Source: Winogradskyella epiphytica (GTDB taxonomy: Bacteria; Bacteroidota; Bacteroidia; Flavobacteriales; Flavobacteriaceae). Taken from it: a stretch of DNA of 64,000 nt. Below the pieces are notes generated by a model that worked only from the letters and a program-made list of their open reading frames with translations, made no database searches and had not been told where the DNA came from. The stretch covers positions 1,154,876 through 1,218,875 of the forward strand of contig NZ_QJTD01000001.1 of assembly GCF_003217215.1 (NCBI RefSeq), given 5' to 3'. Shown piece after piece: positions 46,541-54,516 of the stretch (the first letter of the stretch is position 1; every line of letters starts with the position of its first letter). Position numbers and translations under genes: made by a program.

Positions 46541-47269
46541 ATGGAACCTAAAAAGAATCCGAAATCAGATGTCAGTCGCAACAGCTCTTTGTACTTTGCG
46601 GTAGGCCTTGCATTAATGTTGGGTGTTACTTACCTAGCAATTAATTACAAGACTTATGATAAGAGTGCGATAGCCATCGATTCTCTTAATTTAGATGATG
46701 AGTTAGAGGAAGAAGTGCCAATTACTGAACAAATTATAACTCCACCGCCACCACCGCCACCACCGCCACCAGCTCCGGAAATTATCGAAGTCGTGGAAGA
46801 TGAGGAAGAGGTTGAGGAAACTGTAATTGAATCTACAGAAACTGAGATGGAAACAGAAATTGTTGAAGTTGAAGAGGTAGTAGTGGAAGAAGTAGAGGAA
46901 GATATTGAAGTACCATTCTCAGTTATTGAAAATGTTGCAGTTTTCCCTGGATGTGAAAAGGAAAAAGGAAATAATGCTAAGAAGGCTTGTATGAACGAGA
47001 AGGTGAATAAGTTCATCGGTAGAAAGTTCAATACAGATTTAGCTGGAGATTTAGGTTTACCTCCTGGAAAGAAACGTATTTTCGTTCAATTTAAAGTTGA
47101 TAAAACTGGTAACATTACAAATATCGTAGCTCGTGGACCTCACCCAGGTCTTGAGAAAGAAGCAAAGCGTGTTATTAGTCAACTTCCAAAAATGCAACCG
47201 GGAAAACAAAGAGGTAAGGCAGTAGTAATGCCATTCTCAATTCCAATTGTATTCCAAGTACAAGATTAA
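46541..47269 (+). CDS. TonB-like energy transducer with poly-Pro linker
   Basis: The 242 residues have one N-terminal membrane anchor (about 18-36) and an acidic region. A run of ten prolines (about 68-77) is followed by a long Glu/Val-rich spacer spanning the periplasm. The C-terminal TonB-like domain (about 130-242) contains VFPGCEKEKGNNAKKACMNEKVN and FVQFKVDKTGNITNIVARGPHPGLEKEAKRVI. It should couple the inner-membrane proton-motive complex to outer-membrane transporters. It is followed by a paralogue lacking the poly-Pro run. Confidence 0.9.
   Translation: MEPKKNPKSDVSRNSSLYFAVGLALMLGVTYLAINYKTYDKSAIAIDSLNLDDELEEEVPITEQIITPPPPPPPPPPAPEIIEVVEDEEEVEETVIESTETEMETEIVEVEEVVVEEVEEDIEVPFSVIENVAVFPGCEKEKGNNAKKACMNEKVNKFIGRKFNTDLAGDLGLPPGKKRIFVQFKVDKTGNITNIVARGPHPGLEKEAKRVISQLPKMQPGKQRGKAVVMPFSIPIVFQVQD
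46742..46768 (+). repeat. Three perfect 9-bp repeats coding the poly-Pro run
   Basis: CCACCGCCA occurs three times head to tail within the TonB-like gene. It encodes consecutive prolines, and unit gain or loss would change linker length without breaking the frame. Confidence 0.75.
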
Positions 47270-47295
47270 GAAGTATAATAACTTTTTTTAAAATA

Positions 47296-47329
47296 AAAAT
47301 CCCGTTCAAAATTAATTGGACGGGATTTT
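47296..47329 (+). terminator. Terminator after the first TonB-like gene
   Basis: The stem AAAATCCCGT/ACGGGATTTT is extended by CAA/TTG across a T-G pair, with an AATTAA loop, 27 nt after the stop. It separates the two TonB-like paralogues into distinct transcripts. Confidence 0.85.
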
Positions 47330-47404
47330 CGTTTTGGTATACTTGTTGTGATTTTAACATAATATTAACTTGCCCTCTTTGGAGGGCATAAAATCAAACA
47401 TATT

Positions 47405-48199
47405 ATGAAAACTTCTAAAAACCACTTCGGTAATGCTGGCCAGAGCATCTCCGAAGTCAAGAAATCACACAAGCACGATGCAAATTTACAAAAAAACTCA
47501 AGCCTCTATTTTCAGATTGGTTTGATACTTTGTTTACTTGGAACTTATGCACTTTTTGAAATGCAGTTTCAAAAGGAAAAAATCACAGTAACTAAAGAGA
47601 CGGACTTGGTTGAAAAAATCACTGTCGATTATGTTCCTCCTTTTGAAGTTGAAAAGGTAAAGGTTAAAAAACCAGAGCAAAAAAGAAGTGAGGACTTAAA
47701 GGATTTAATTGACCCAATAGAGAATGATATTCCACTTAAAGAATCTATACTTGATGTTCCAATAAATACAACACCAAAAGTTGATGCACCAACAAAAGTT
47801 GGAGATATTAAAACCATTGAAGAACCTGATGACCCGTTAATAATCGATTTTATTAATGTTCAAAAAGTACCAGTATTTCCGGGTTGTGAGAAGTACAATA
47901 CTAACAATGAGCGTAAAAAATGTTTAAATGATAAGGTGAGAAGTTTAGTAGGTAGAAAATTTAACGTAAATATTGGAAACACCTATGGTATCAAAGGAAA
48001 GCAGAGAATATTCACTCAGTTTACGATAGATAAATACGGGAACGTAACTAACGTTAAAATTAGAGGGCCGCACCCTGCTGTTGAAAAAGAAGCTAAACGT
48101 GTTCTTAACCAAATCCCAACTATGGAACCGGGTATTCAAGGTGATTCTCCAGTTGGTGTAATTTATAATTTGCCAATAATATATGAGGTTAGGAATTAA
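47405..48199 (+). CDS. TonB-like protein, paralogue of the preceding gene
   Basis: This 264-residue protein has the same plan as its neighbour: a cytoplasmic tail (about 1-38), one membrane segment (about 38-55), a periplasmic spacer without poly-Pro, and a C-terminal domain. The shared segments are VPVFPGCEKYNTNNERKKCLNDKVR and FTQFTIDKYGNVTNVKIRGPHPAVEKEAKRVLNQIP. The close match to the preceding protein points to tandem duplication. It has its own terminator at 48225. Confidence 0.88.
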   Translation: MKTSKNHFGNAGQSISEVKKSHKHDANLQKNSSLYFQIGLILCLLGTYALFEMQFQKEKITVTKETDLVEKITVDYVPPFEVEKVKVKKPEQKRSEDLKDLIDPIENDIPLKESILDVPINTTPKVDAPTKVGDIKTIEEPDDPLIIDFINVQKVPVFPGCEKYNTNNERKKCLNDKVRSLVGRKFNVNIGNTYGIKGKQRIFTQFTIDKYGNVTNVKIRGPHPAVEKEAKRVLNQIPTMEPGIQGDSPVGVIYNLPIIYEVRN

Positions 48200-48224
48200 T
48201 AAATTATCCTATATACGTTAAGAG

Positions 48225-48253
48225 CCGTTATTTTAATAAATAACGGTTTTTTT
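48225..48253 (+). terminator. Terminator after the second TonB-like gene
   Basis: The stem CCGTTATTT/AAATAACGG with a 4-nt loop is followed by seven T. Confidence 0.9.
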
Positions 48254-48320
48254 ATATATAAGTTGATTTCGAGGTTACTAAAAAAAATAAGTATCTTTCG
48301 CACAATAAAATCATGTCTTT

Positions 48321-50429
48321 ATGAAGCGAATTGTCTTATTTGCTATTCTGCTATCCGCCACTTTTGGGTATGCTCAAACAATAATTACTTACGAAAAGCC
48401 TCCTGTTTTCAGTGAGTGCGATTCTGAGTCCGTAGATCAAATCAAATCTTGCTTCAATTTTACTTTAAATAGTTTTATTTATGAGAATTTTGAAATTCCG
48501 CAAGTAGTTACGGATGAGTCATACAAAGGAAATATTCAGATATTATTTGAGGTAGATAGTGATGGTGAATTTAAGGTGGTTTACGTTGATGCGATTTATG
48601 ACGAATTAAAAGAAGAAACTAAACGTGTTTTTGATTCACTTCCAAAAGTAAAACCTGCAACTTATAACGGTAACCCAACGTTTACCCAATATAGTCTTAC
48701 TATTAATATTCCATTAACTAAGCCTGTTAGAGAGTTGGATCAAATTGAACAGGAGAACAAGCTTACTAAAAAAGATAGTCTAAATGCTACCTTATCTGAT
48801 GAGTTAGATAGATTAAACAAAGAATTAAAACCTTACGAAGATCTTGAGTATACAAGCCAATTAAATATTCCTTTTACACATTCGTATTATGCGCGTTTCG
48901 ACTCTGAAATGAATGCTATTGGAACCAACAGCCATACGGCTGCAAAACCATTTTTGTATAGTGATGTGGCACGATATTATGATGTACAAGCTGAAAAGGA
49001 ACGTTTAGCAAAGGATGCAGATTCATGGTTAGAAAGAAAAGTGTTTAATGAACACTTGGTAGAAGTTCAGGGCAAGGATTATTGGTTTACGGTAGATCCT
49101 ATATTAGACTTACAATTAGGAAAAGATACAGAAGCCGAATTTAATTCAACCTGGAACAATACAAGAGGGATTTATATTCAAGCAGGCTTAGGAAAACGAT
49201 TCAATTTATCGGCATCGGTTTATGAGAGTCAAGGCCGATTTGCCAATTACTTTAATCAGTATGCTGAGAGTTTGAAGGCATTTGGTCCAGATCCAGCTAT
49301 TATTCCTGGTCGTGGTATCGCCAAACGATTTAAAGAGAATTCATATGATTATCCTGTAGCTGAAGCTTACTTGTCTTATACACCTGCAGATTTTATTAAT
49401 GTTCAATTCGGACATGGTAAAAACTTTATAGGAGATGGGTATAGATCGCTGTTACAAAGTGATGTTTCTAGTCCTTATCCATTTTTAAAGTTGAATGCAA
49501 CCTTTTGGAAAATAAAATACACAAGCACATGGATGTGGTTAAAGGATGTTAGACCGGAAGTTGTTGAAGACAAAGCCTTCTTAACTAAATATATGGCAAA
49601 TCATTATTTGAGTTGGAATGTTTCAAAACGATTAAATATAGGATTGTTTGAGTCTGTAATGTGGGCTGATGCCAATGGACGAGGTTTTGATATTAATTAT
49701 TTAAATCCAATTATCTTTTTTAGAGCTATTGAGTTTCAAACAGGACAAGGTGCAGGAAACGCTATTTTAGGTTTGACTTCAAAATATAAATTGAATAATA
49801 AAGTGAATTTATATGGACAATTTATTTTAGATGAATTCTCATTAAGTCATGTTACGGGAGGTGAAAAAAGTTGGAAGAATAAATTTGGCTATCAACTAGG
49901 CGCTAAATATTTCAATGCTTTTGAAGTGGATAATTTATTGCTACAGGCGGAGTATAACCGAGTAAGACCTTTTGTGTATTCGCATAATACGCAAATCTTA
50001 AATTATGGTCATTTTAATCAGCCTATGGCCCATCTTTGGGGTGCTAATTTTAGTGAATTGGTTTTAATAGGTCGATATAATTATAAGAGATGGTTTGGAG
50101 ATGCTAAATTTATTTTTGGTAAACGAGGATTCGACTACAATACTGATGAGGATAATTTTTCTTATGGCGGTGATATTTATAGAGACTATAACGATCGTGA
50201 TAGGGATACAGGGGTTACCATTGGACAAGGGAATAAAACCAATAGTTTTATGACGGAAATTCAAGCGGGTTATGTCCTTAACCCTGCGACCAACTTAAAG
50301 TTGTTTACCAATATTGTTTACAGGGATTTTAACCCCGAAGCTATAACGGCTTCAACAATGGATTCGAATACACTTTGGTTTAGTGTGGGCGTCAGATCTG
50401 ATTTATTTAATTGGTACAACGATCTATAA
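48321..50429 (+). CDS. remB: RemB-like gliding motility outer-membrane protein with N-terminal TonB-C-like domain
   Basis: The 702 residues start with a signal peptide (1-19, ending FGYAQ). A region at about 25-130 repeats the pattern of the two preceding TonB-like proteins: PVFSECDSESVDQIKSCFN, ILFEVDSDGEFKVVYV, KEETKRVFDSLPKVKPATYNG. A short charged helical segment follows (about 140-170), then a long beta-rich barrel region (about 180-702) with motifs such as FGHGKNFIGDGYRSLLQSD, resembling RemB and Wzi-type barrels. The RemB name rests on recall of the barrel sequence and should be confirmed. It is last in a sprA-gcvH-vanZ-tonB-tonB series. Confidence 0.75.
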   Translation: MKRIVLFAILLSATFGYAQTIITYEKPPVFSECDSESVDQIKSCFNFTLNSFIYENFEIPQVVTDESYKGNIQILFEVDSDGEFKVVYVDAIYDELKEETKRVFDSLPKVKPATYNGNPTFTQYSLTINIPLTKPVRELDQIEQENKLTKKDSLNATLSDELDRLNKELKPYEDLEYTSQLNIPFTHSYYARFDSEMNAIGTNSHTAAKPFLYSDVARYYDVQAEKERLAKDADSWLERKVFNEHLVEVQGKDYWFTVDPILDLQLGKDTEAEFNSTWNNTRGIYIQAGLGKRFNLSASVYESQGRFANYFNQYAESLKAFGPDPAIIPGRGIAKRFKENSYDYPVAEAYLSYTPADFINVQFGHGKNFIGDGYRSLLQSDVSSPYPFLKLNATFWKIKYTSTWMWLKDVRPEVVEDKAFLTKYMANHYLSWNVSKRLNIGLFESVMWADANGRGFDINYLNPIIFFRAIEFQTGQGAGNAILGLTSKYKLNNKVNLYGQFILDEFSLSHVTGGEKSWKNKFGYQLGAKYFNAFEVDNLLLQAEYNRVRPFVYSHNTQILNYGHFNQPMAHLWGANFSELVLIGRYNYKRWFGDAKFIFGKRGFDYNTDEDNFSYGGDIYRDYNDRDRDTGVTIGQGNKTNSFMTEIQAGYVLNPATNLKLFTNIVYRDFNPEAITASTMDSNTLWFSVGVRSDLFNWYNDL

Positions 50430-50595
50430 TTTGAAGGGGGTTTCGCTTAAATTATTGATAATTGGATATAATATGATATGTTTAACTTCATTAAAAATAA
50501 AGAAAATTCTGACAGTACTTTGATTCTAGCTTTGATTTTGTGTTTTGGTAAGCGTGACTTGTAAAGTAAGTTCAAGATAAAACTAACATATAACG

Positions 50596-50626
50596 TTGGT
50601 CAGAATCAATTTTCAATCTATCTTTG
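50596..50626 (+). promoter_or_regulatory. Promoter of the ctaB-cox operon
   Basis: The -33 TTG (50596-50598) and -7 TATCTTTG (50619-50626) have a 20-nt spacer, an almost exact consensus match. The predicted start near 50633 lies downstream of a TTG (50624-50626) that could be mistaken for the ctaB start codon. Confidence 0.75.
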
Positions 50627-50659
50627 CACGCGCTTTTAAAAGAACATAAATCGTTTAGT

Positions 50660-51553
50660 TTGAGTATTTCAAAATCTTCAATATCATCAGCCTCTGTGGT
50701 AACAGATTTTAAAGAAATCACCAAGATGGGATTATCCCTAAGTGTGGTTTTTTCTTCGGTTGCTGGTTACTTTCTTGGAGCAGAAACGATTAGCATCACT
50801 ACTTTAGTTTTATTAGCATTTGGAGGCTACTTTATGGTAGGCGCTTCTAATGCTTATAATCAAATTATTGAGCGCGATTTAGATGCCTTAATGGATAGAA
50901 CTAAAAACCGACCAATTCCTGCTGGTCGAATGTCTGTTAATACAGCCTTTGTCATTGCGACTTTATTTACAATTCTAGGTTTAGTTACCTTATATATTAT
51001 TAATCCAAAAACCGCCATGTATGGCGCTATTTCTATATTTCTATACACTTGTGTTTATACGCCTTTAAAAACAAAGACATCATTAGCCGTTTTTGTAGGT
51101 GCGTTTCCGGGTGCCATACCTTTTATGCTCGGATGGGTTGCAGCTCGTAATAGTTTTGGTATTGAGCCAGGAACCCTGTTCGCCGTACAGTTCTTTTGGC
51201 AATTTCCTCATTTTTGGGCCATAGGATGGTTTTTACATGAAGATTATAAAAAAGGAGGCTTTCATATGCTTCCAACTGGAAAACCAGATAAAGGCACTGC
51301 GGTGCAAATTGTAATGTATAGTATTTGGACAGTTTTAGTATCTATAATCCCAGTTTTTGGGTTTACCGGAGATTTGAAATTATCAATTGTAGGTGCTGTT
51401 TTCGTATTTCTAATTGGTTTAGTTATGGTGTTTTATGCAGGGAGGTTATTTAAAGAACGTTCCATAAAAGCGGCTAAACAACTCATGCTGTCAAGCGTAT
51501 TCTATATCACCTTACTGCAAATTATATATGTTGCAGATAAATTTTTAAGATAA
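50660..51553 (+). CDS. ctaB: Heme o synthase (protoheme IX farnesyltransferase)
   Basis: This UbiA-family prenyltransferase has about nine membrane helices. It makes heme o for the heme-copper oxidase. The allylic diphosphate-binding motif is NAYNQIIERDLDALMDRTKNRPIPAGRM; the second Asp-rich region is DYKKGGFHMLPTGKPDKG. The frame is open from a TTG at 50624, but that TTG is part of the promoter -7 box. A start at the TTG at 50660, or further in, is more likely. One base separates its stop from the next gene, so it heads an oxidase accessory operon. Confidence 0.93.
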   Translation: MSISKSSISSASVVTDFKEITKMGLSLSVVFSSVAGYFLGAETISITTLVLLAFGGYFMVGASNAYNQIIERDLDALMDRTKNRPIPAGRMSVNTAFVIATLFTILGLVTLYIINPKTAMYGAISIFLYTCVYTPLKTKTSLAVFVGAFPGAIPFMLGWVAARNSFGIEPGTLFAVQFFWQFPHFWAIGWFLHEDYKKGGFHMLPTGKPDKGTAVQIVMYSIWTVLVSIIPVFGFTGDLKLSIVGAVFVFLIGLVMVFYAGRLFKERSIKAAKQLMLSSVFYITLLQIIYVADKFLR

Positions 51554-51554
51554 A

Positions 51555-52154
51555 ATGGATTTAACACAAGGATCACATCAAGAAAAAAGATCAAGATCAA
51601 GAAAAATGATGCTTTGGTTTGGGATTGGCTCTTTAATTATGTCTTTCGCTGGCCTAATTAGTGCGTTTATAGTGAGCAGTAAGCAACGACGTAATGAAGA
51701 TTGGTTGGTCGATTTTCAATTACCGGATGCGTTTTTTGTAAGTTTAATACTGATTTTGTTGAGTAGTCTAACCTTTATATTAGGTAAACGTGCGCTTAAA
51801 CAAAATAATATGAAGATGGTAACCATTTATTTATGGGCTACCTTAGCTTTAGGTATTGGCTTTGTTATTAGTCAGTTTGCTGGATTTGGGGAAATTATAG
51901 CTACGGGTTATAATTTTACAGGTCCCACAAGTAATATTACAATGTCTTACATATATGTGATAGCAATATTGCACATAGCGCACGTCATTGCTGGTCTAAT
52001 ATGTCTCATTGTTGTAATTTATAATCATTTTAAACAAAAGTATAACTCCAACAATATGTTGGGTTTTGAACTAGCTGCAAATTTTTGGCATTTCATAGAT
52101 ATGCTTTGGCTTGTGCTCTTTTTGTTTTTATATTTTTTTAGATATATAATTTGA
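51555..52154 (+). CDS. Cytochrome c oxidase subunit III family protein (short form)
   Basis: The 199 residues have five hydrophobic segments and the subunit III pattern at the C-terminus: HIAHVIAGLICLIVVIYNHF and ELAANFWHFIDMLWLVLFLFLYFF. It lacks the first helices of canonical subunit III. It follows ctaB by one nucleotide and precedes a second subunit III gene. Confidence 0.9.
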   Translation: MDLTQGSHQEKRSRSRKMMLWFGIGSLIMSFAGLISAFIVSSKQRRNEDWLVDFQLPDAFFVSLILILLSSLTFILGKRALKQNNMKMVTIYLWATLALGIGFVISQFAGFGEIIATGYNFTGPTSNITMSYIYVIAILHIAHVIAGLICLIVVIYNHFKQKYNSNNMLGFELAANFWHFIDMLWLVLFLFLYFFRYII

Positions 52155-52190
52155 TTATTTTTGTCCAATCTTAAAATTTAAATAAATTCT

Positions 52191-53192
52191 ATGGATTCTA
52201 CAGTAGCTAGTACTGGTACAGAAGGAAAAACTTGGGGAGGCGGCAATAGACCGCTAAAAGCAAGTTACGGAAAGTTGATGATGTGGTTCTTCCTTGTATC
52301 TGACTCATTAACATTCTCAGGTTTCTTAGCCGCTTACGGTTTTGCGAGATTTAAGTTTGTAAACGAATGGCCAATCGCCGATGAAGTGTTTACACACGTT
52401 CCGTTTTTACATGGTCAAGAGTTGCCAATGATTTATGTGGCATTTATGACTTTTATCCTTATTATGTCGTCTGTAACTATGGTGTTAGCCGTAGATGCTG
52501 GTCATCATATGAATAAGGCCAAAGTAACCTTATACATGTTCTTAACGGTAATTGGTGGTCTTATCTTCCTTGGTTCTCAAGCTTGGGAATGGAAAACATT
52601 TATACAAGGTGATTATGGTGCTGTACAAACAAATGCTGGAAATATTATTCAGTTTGGTGAATATGTAACCGAAGATGGTGTTGAGAAGTTTAAACGAATC
52701 TCTATAGACGATTTTGCTGCAGTTCAAGAAAGTGATCGTGTGGCGCACGAACGTAAGAATGGATTGTGGTTTACAGAAGAGGCAACATTACCTCCTTATA
52801 CTGTAGATGAAATGTATTCAGGTTTAGTAGCCAATGAAAATTTAAGAGTAAGAACACAATTCTTAGATGAAGATGGTCATAAAACCGTTTTATCTCGAGA
52901 AGAATCACTTAAACACTTGAAGAATAATGGTAAGTTAGTGGTAAAGGGTGCTAACCTTAAAGTGAATGAATATGGTCCAACATTATTTGCAGACTTATTC
53001 TTCTTTATCACAGGATTCCACGGTTTTCACGTATCTATAGGTGTACTATTAAACATTATTATATTCTTTAATGTGGTTCTAGGGACTTACGAAAGAAGAG
53101 GTAGTTATGAGATGGTAGAAAAAGTTGGTCTATACTGGCACTTTGTGGATTTAGTATGGGTATTCGTATTTACATTCTTCTATTTAGTATAA
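52191..53192 (+). CDS. Cytochrome c oxidase subunit III with soluble insertion
   Basis: The 333-residue subunit III has the conserved membrane core (KLMMWFFLVSDSLTFSGFLAAYGFARF; FITGFHGFHVSIGVLLNIIIFFN; GLYWHFVDLVWVFVFTFFYLV). Residues about 140-265 form a hydrophilic insertion between membrane segments. The insertion contains no cysteine or obvious motif and may lie on the surface of the oxidase. Subunit III stabilises proton uptake in subunit I. Confidence 0.94.
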   Translation: MDSTVASTGTEGKTWGGGNRPLKASYGKLMMWFFLVSDSLTFSGFLAAYGFARFKFVNEWPIADEVFTHVPFLHGQELPMIYVAFMTFILIMSSVTMVLAVDAGHHMNKAKVTLYMFLTVIGGLIFLGSQAWEWKTFIQGDYGAVQTNAGNIIQFGEYVTEDGVEKFKRISIDDFAAVQESDRVAHERKNGLWFTEEATLPPYTVDEMYSGLVANENLRVRTQFLDEDGHKTVLSREESLKHLKNNGKLVVKGANLKVNEYGPTLFADLFFFITGFHGFHVSIGVLLNIIIFFNVVLGTYERRGSYEMVEKVGLYWHFVDLVWVFVFTFFYLV

Positions 53193-53212
53193 AAGGAAAT
53201 TAAGATTTTATT

Positions 53213-53662
53213 ATGGCACAAGAGCATAAATTAGCAATATTTAGAGGACGTTGGAAATTTAAATCTAACACACATAAAATTTGGGGTGTTTTAGCCTTGT
53301 TATCTTTTGTTACAGCAATAGAAGTAATATTAGGTATTTACAAACCAGATATATTAATGCATACGTGGATGGATCCTGTTCAAGGAAGTGGGTTCTTCGC
53401 AACGGTAGCAAATATTATATTATCTCCAATTGTATATATGAAGCCATTAAACTTCATATTCATTTTATTGACAATTGTAAAAGCATATTATATCACATGG
53501 GATTTCATGCACGTAAGAGATGAAGTAGGAAGCTTAAGAAAAATGATTGTTTGGACAGGAGTTTTTCTAATCTGTTACTTAGTATTTATCATCCTTCAAG
53601 AAGGAGGTTACGTTTTTGAAGCATATCATGGTGATGATTCTATAATTACTCACGATTTTTAA
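53213..53662 (+). CDS. Cytochrome c oxidase subunit IV-like protein
   Basis: The 149-residue protein has three or four membrane segments. It fits the prokaryotic subunit IV family found after subunit III genes (IWGVLALLSFVTAIEVILGIY near the N-terminus and the WDFMHVRDEVGSLRKMIVW region). It follows subunit III by 20 nt and ends the operon before a strong terminator. Confidence 0.88.
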   Translation: MAQEHKLAIFRGRWKFKSNTHKIWGVLALLSFVTAIEVILGIYKPDILMHTWMDPVQGSGFFATVANIILSPIVYMKPLNFIFILLTIVKAYYITWDFMHVRDEVGSLRKMIVWTGVFLICYLVFIILQEGGYVFEAYHGDDSIITHDF

Positions 53663-53689
53663 ACGTGATAAATTAAGTTAAAGGACGTT

Positions 53690-53717
53690 AAAAGGTGGTT
53701 TATATAAACCACCTTTT
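53690..53717. terminator. Perfect 28-nt palindrome, bidirectional terminator
   Basis: The 14-nt arm AAAAGGTGGTTTAT is followed directly by its exact reverse complement. With a 3' T run it would end the ctaB-cox operon. A promoter box begins two bases later. Confidence 0.85.
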
Positions 53718-53718
53718 C

Positions 53719-53726
53719 TATTTTTG
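53719..53726 (+). promoter_or_regulatory. Candidate promoter -7 element of the SCO operon
   Basis: TATTTTTG matches TAnnTTTG. It abuts the terminator palindrome, and the -33 position would fall inside that palindrome, where no TTG is present. The predicted leader is about 64 nt. Confidence 0.4.
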
Positions 53727-53796
53727 TACTTTAATGATTTTTGGTAAAGAAAGGTTGAATAACCCATTAAAAAAATAAGATTTATAGTTCTTCAAG

Positions 53797-54516
53797 ATGA
53801 AAGCAAACAGTATAAAACGTAATGTTATTTTAGGGGTATTATTCTTTTTACCAGTTGCCTTTTTATTAATGCTATATCCAGCCAAGCACAACTACGATGC
53901 TCTTAATATTGTTAATGAAGGTGTTTCGGATATAACGAACTTCACCTCTGATAATTCGGAGAACATTCAATTAAAAGATCATATTACCGTATTGGGTTTT
54001 TTTGGGAAAACACCAGAAGATAAAATGATAGCTGCTTCCAACCTTAAGGAATTGGTGTACGATAAGTTTAAAGGGTTTAAAAACTTTCAAATTGTTATTG
54101 TCGTACTTGAAGGAACTGAAGCTTCGGTAGATCTTTTAAAACAAGAAGTTAATACCTATGAAGATTTAAGTTATTGGCATTATGCTTACGGAACTGAGGG
54201 TGAAATTAAGATGCTGTTTAATACCTTAAAATCTCATGAAGAGCTTTCTGATAATCTATCAACTAACAGTATTTATATTATTGATAAAGAATTAAATCAA
54301 AGAGGGCGGCTAGATGGTCGGTCGGAAAAAGAGGTGGAAGATAATAAACCATCTTTTAGTGTGTTTTCATATAATACAATAGAAGTTGCTGAAATTAAAA
54401 ATATGATGAGTGATGATATTAGGATTCTTTTTACCGAATATCGTCAAAAACGAAAAGGCAAATTCGATGACTCAAATACTAGAAGAAGTAAAGAATTAAA
54501 ACAAAGCAATGAGTAA
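53797..54516 (+). CDS. Membrane-anchored thioredoxin-like protein without cysteines, SCO partner
   Basis: The 239 residues have an N-terminal membrane segment (about 9-26). A soluble domain follows with a SCO/thioredoxin-like strand pattern (HITVLGFFGKTPEDK, NFQIVIVVLEGTEASVDLLK, NSIYIIDKELNQRGRLDGR). The C-terminus is highly charged. No cysteine is present, so it cannot act as a disulfide or Cys-copper protein. It overlaps the SCO gene by 8 nt, implying coupled expression and perhaps a shared assembly role. No named family recognised. Confidence 0.75.
   Translation: MKANSIKRNVILGVLFFLPVAFLLMLYPAKHNYDALNIVNEGVSDITNFTSDNSENIQLKDHITVLGFFGKTPEDKMIAASNLKELVYDKFKGFKNFQIVIVVLEGTEASVDLLKQEVNTYEDLSYWHYAYGTEGEIKMLFNTLKSHEELSDNLSTNSIYIIDKELNQRGRLDGRSEKEVEDNKPSFSVFSYNTIEVAEIKNMMSDDIRILFTEYRQKRKGKFDDSNTRRSKELKQSNE

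Noticed and set aside
46654..47031. A 125-residue minus-strand open frame with poly-Gly
   Set aside because: It is the reverse complement of the Pro/Glu-rich spacer of the TonB-like gene and has no independent signals.
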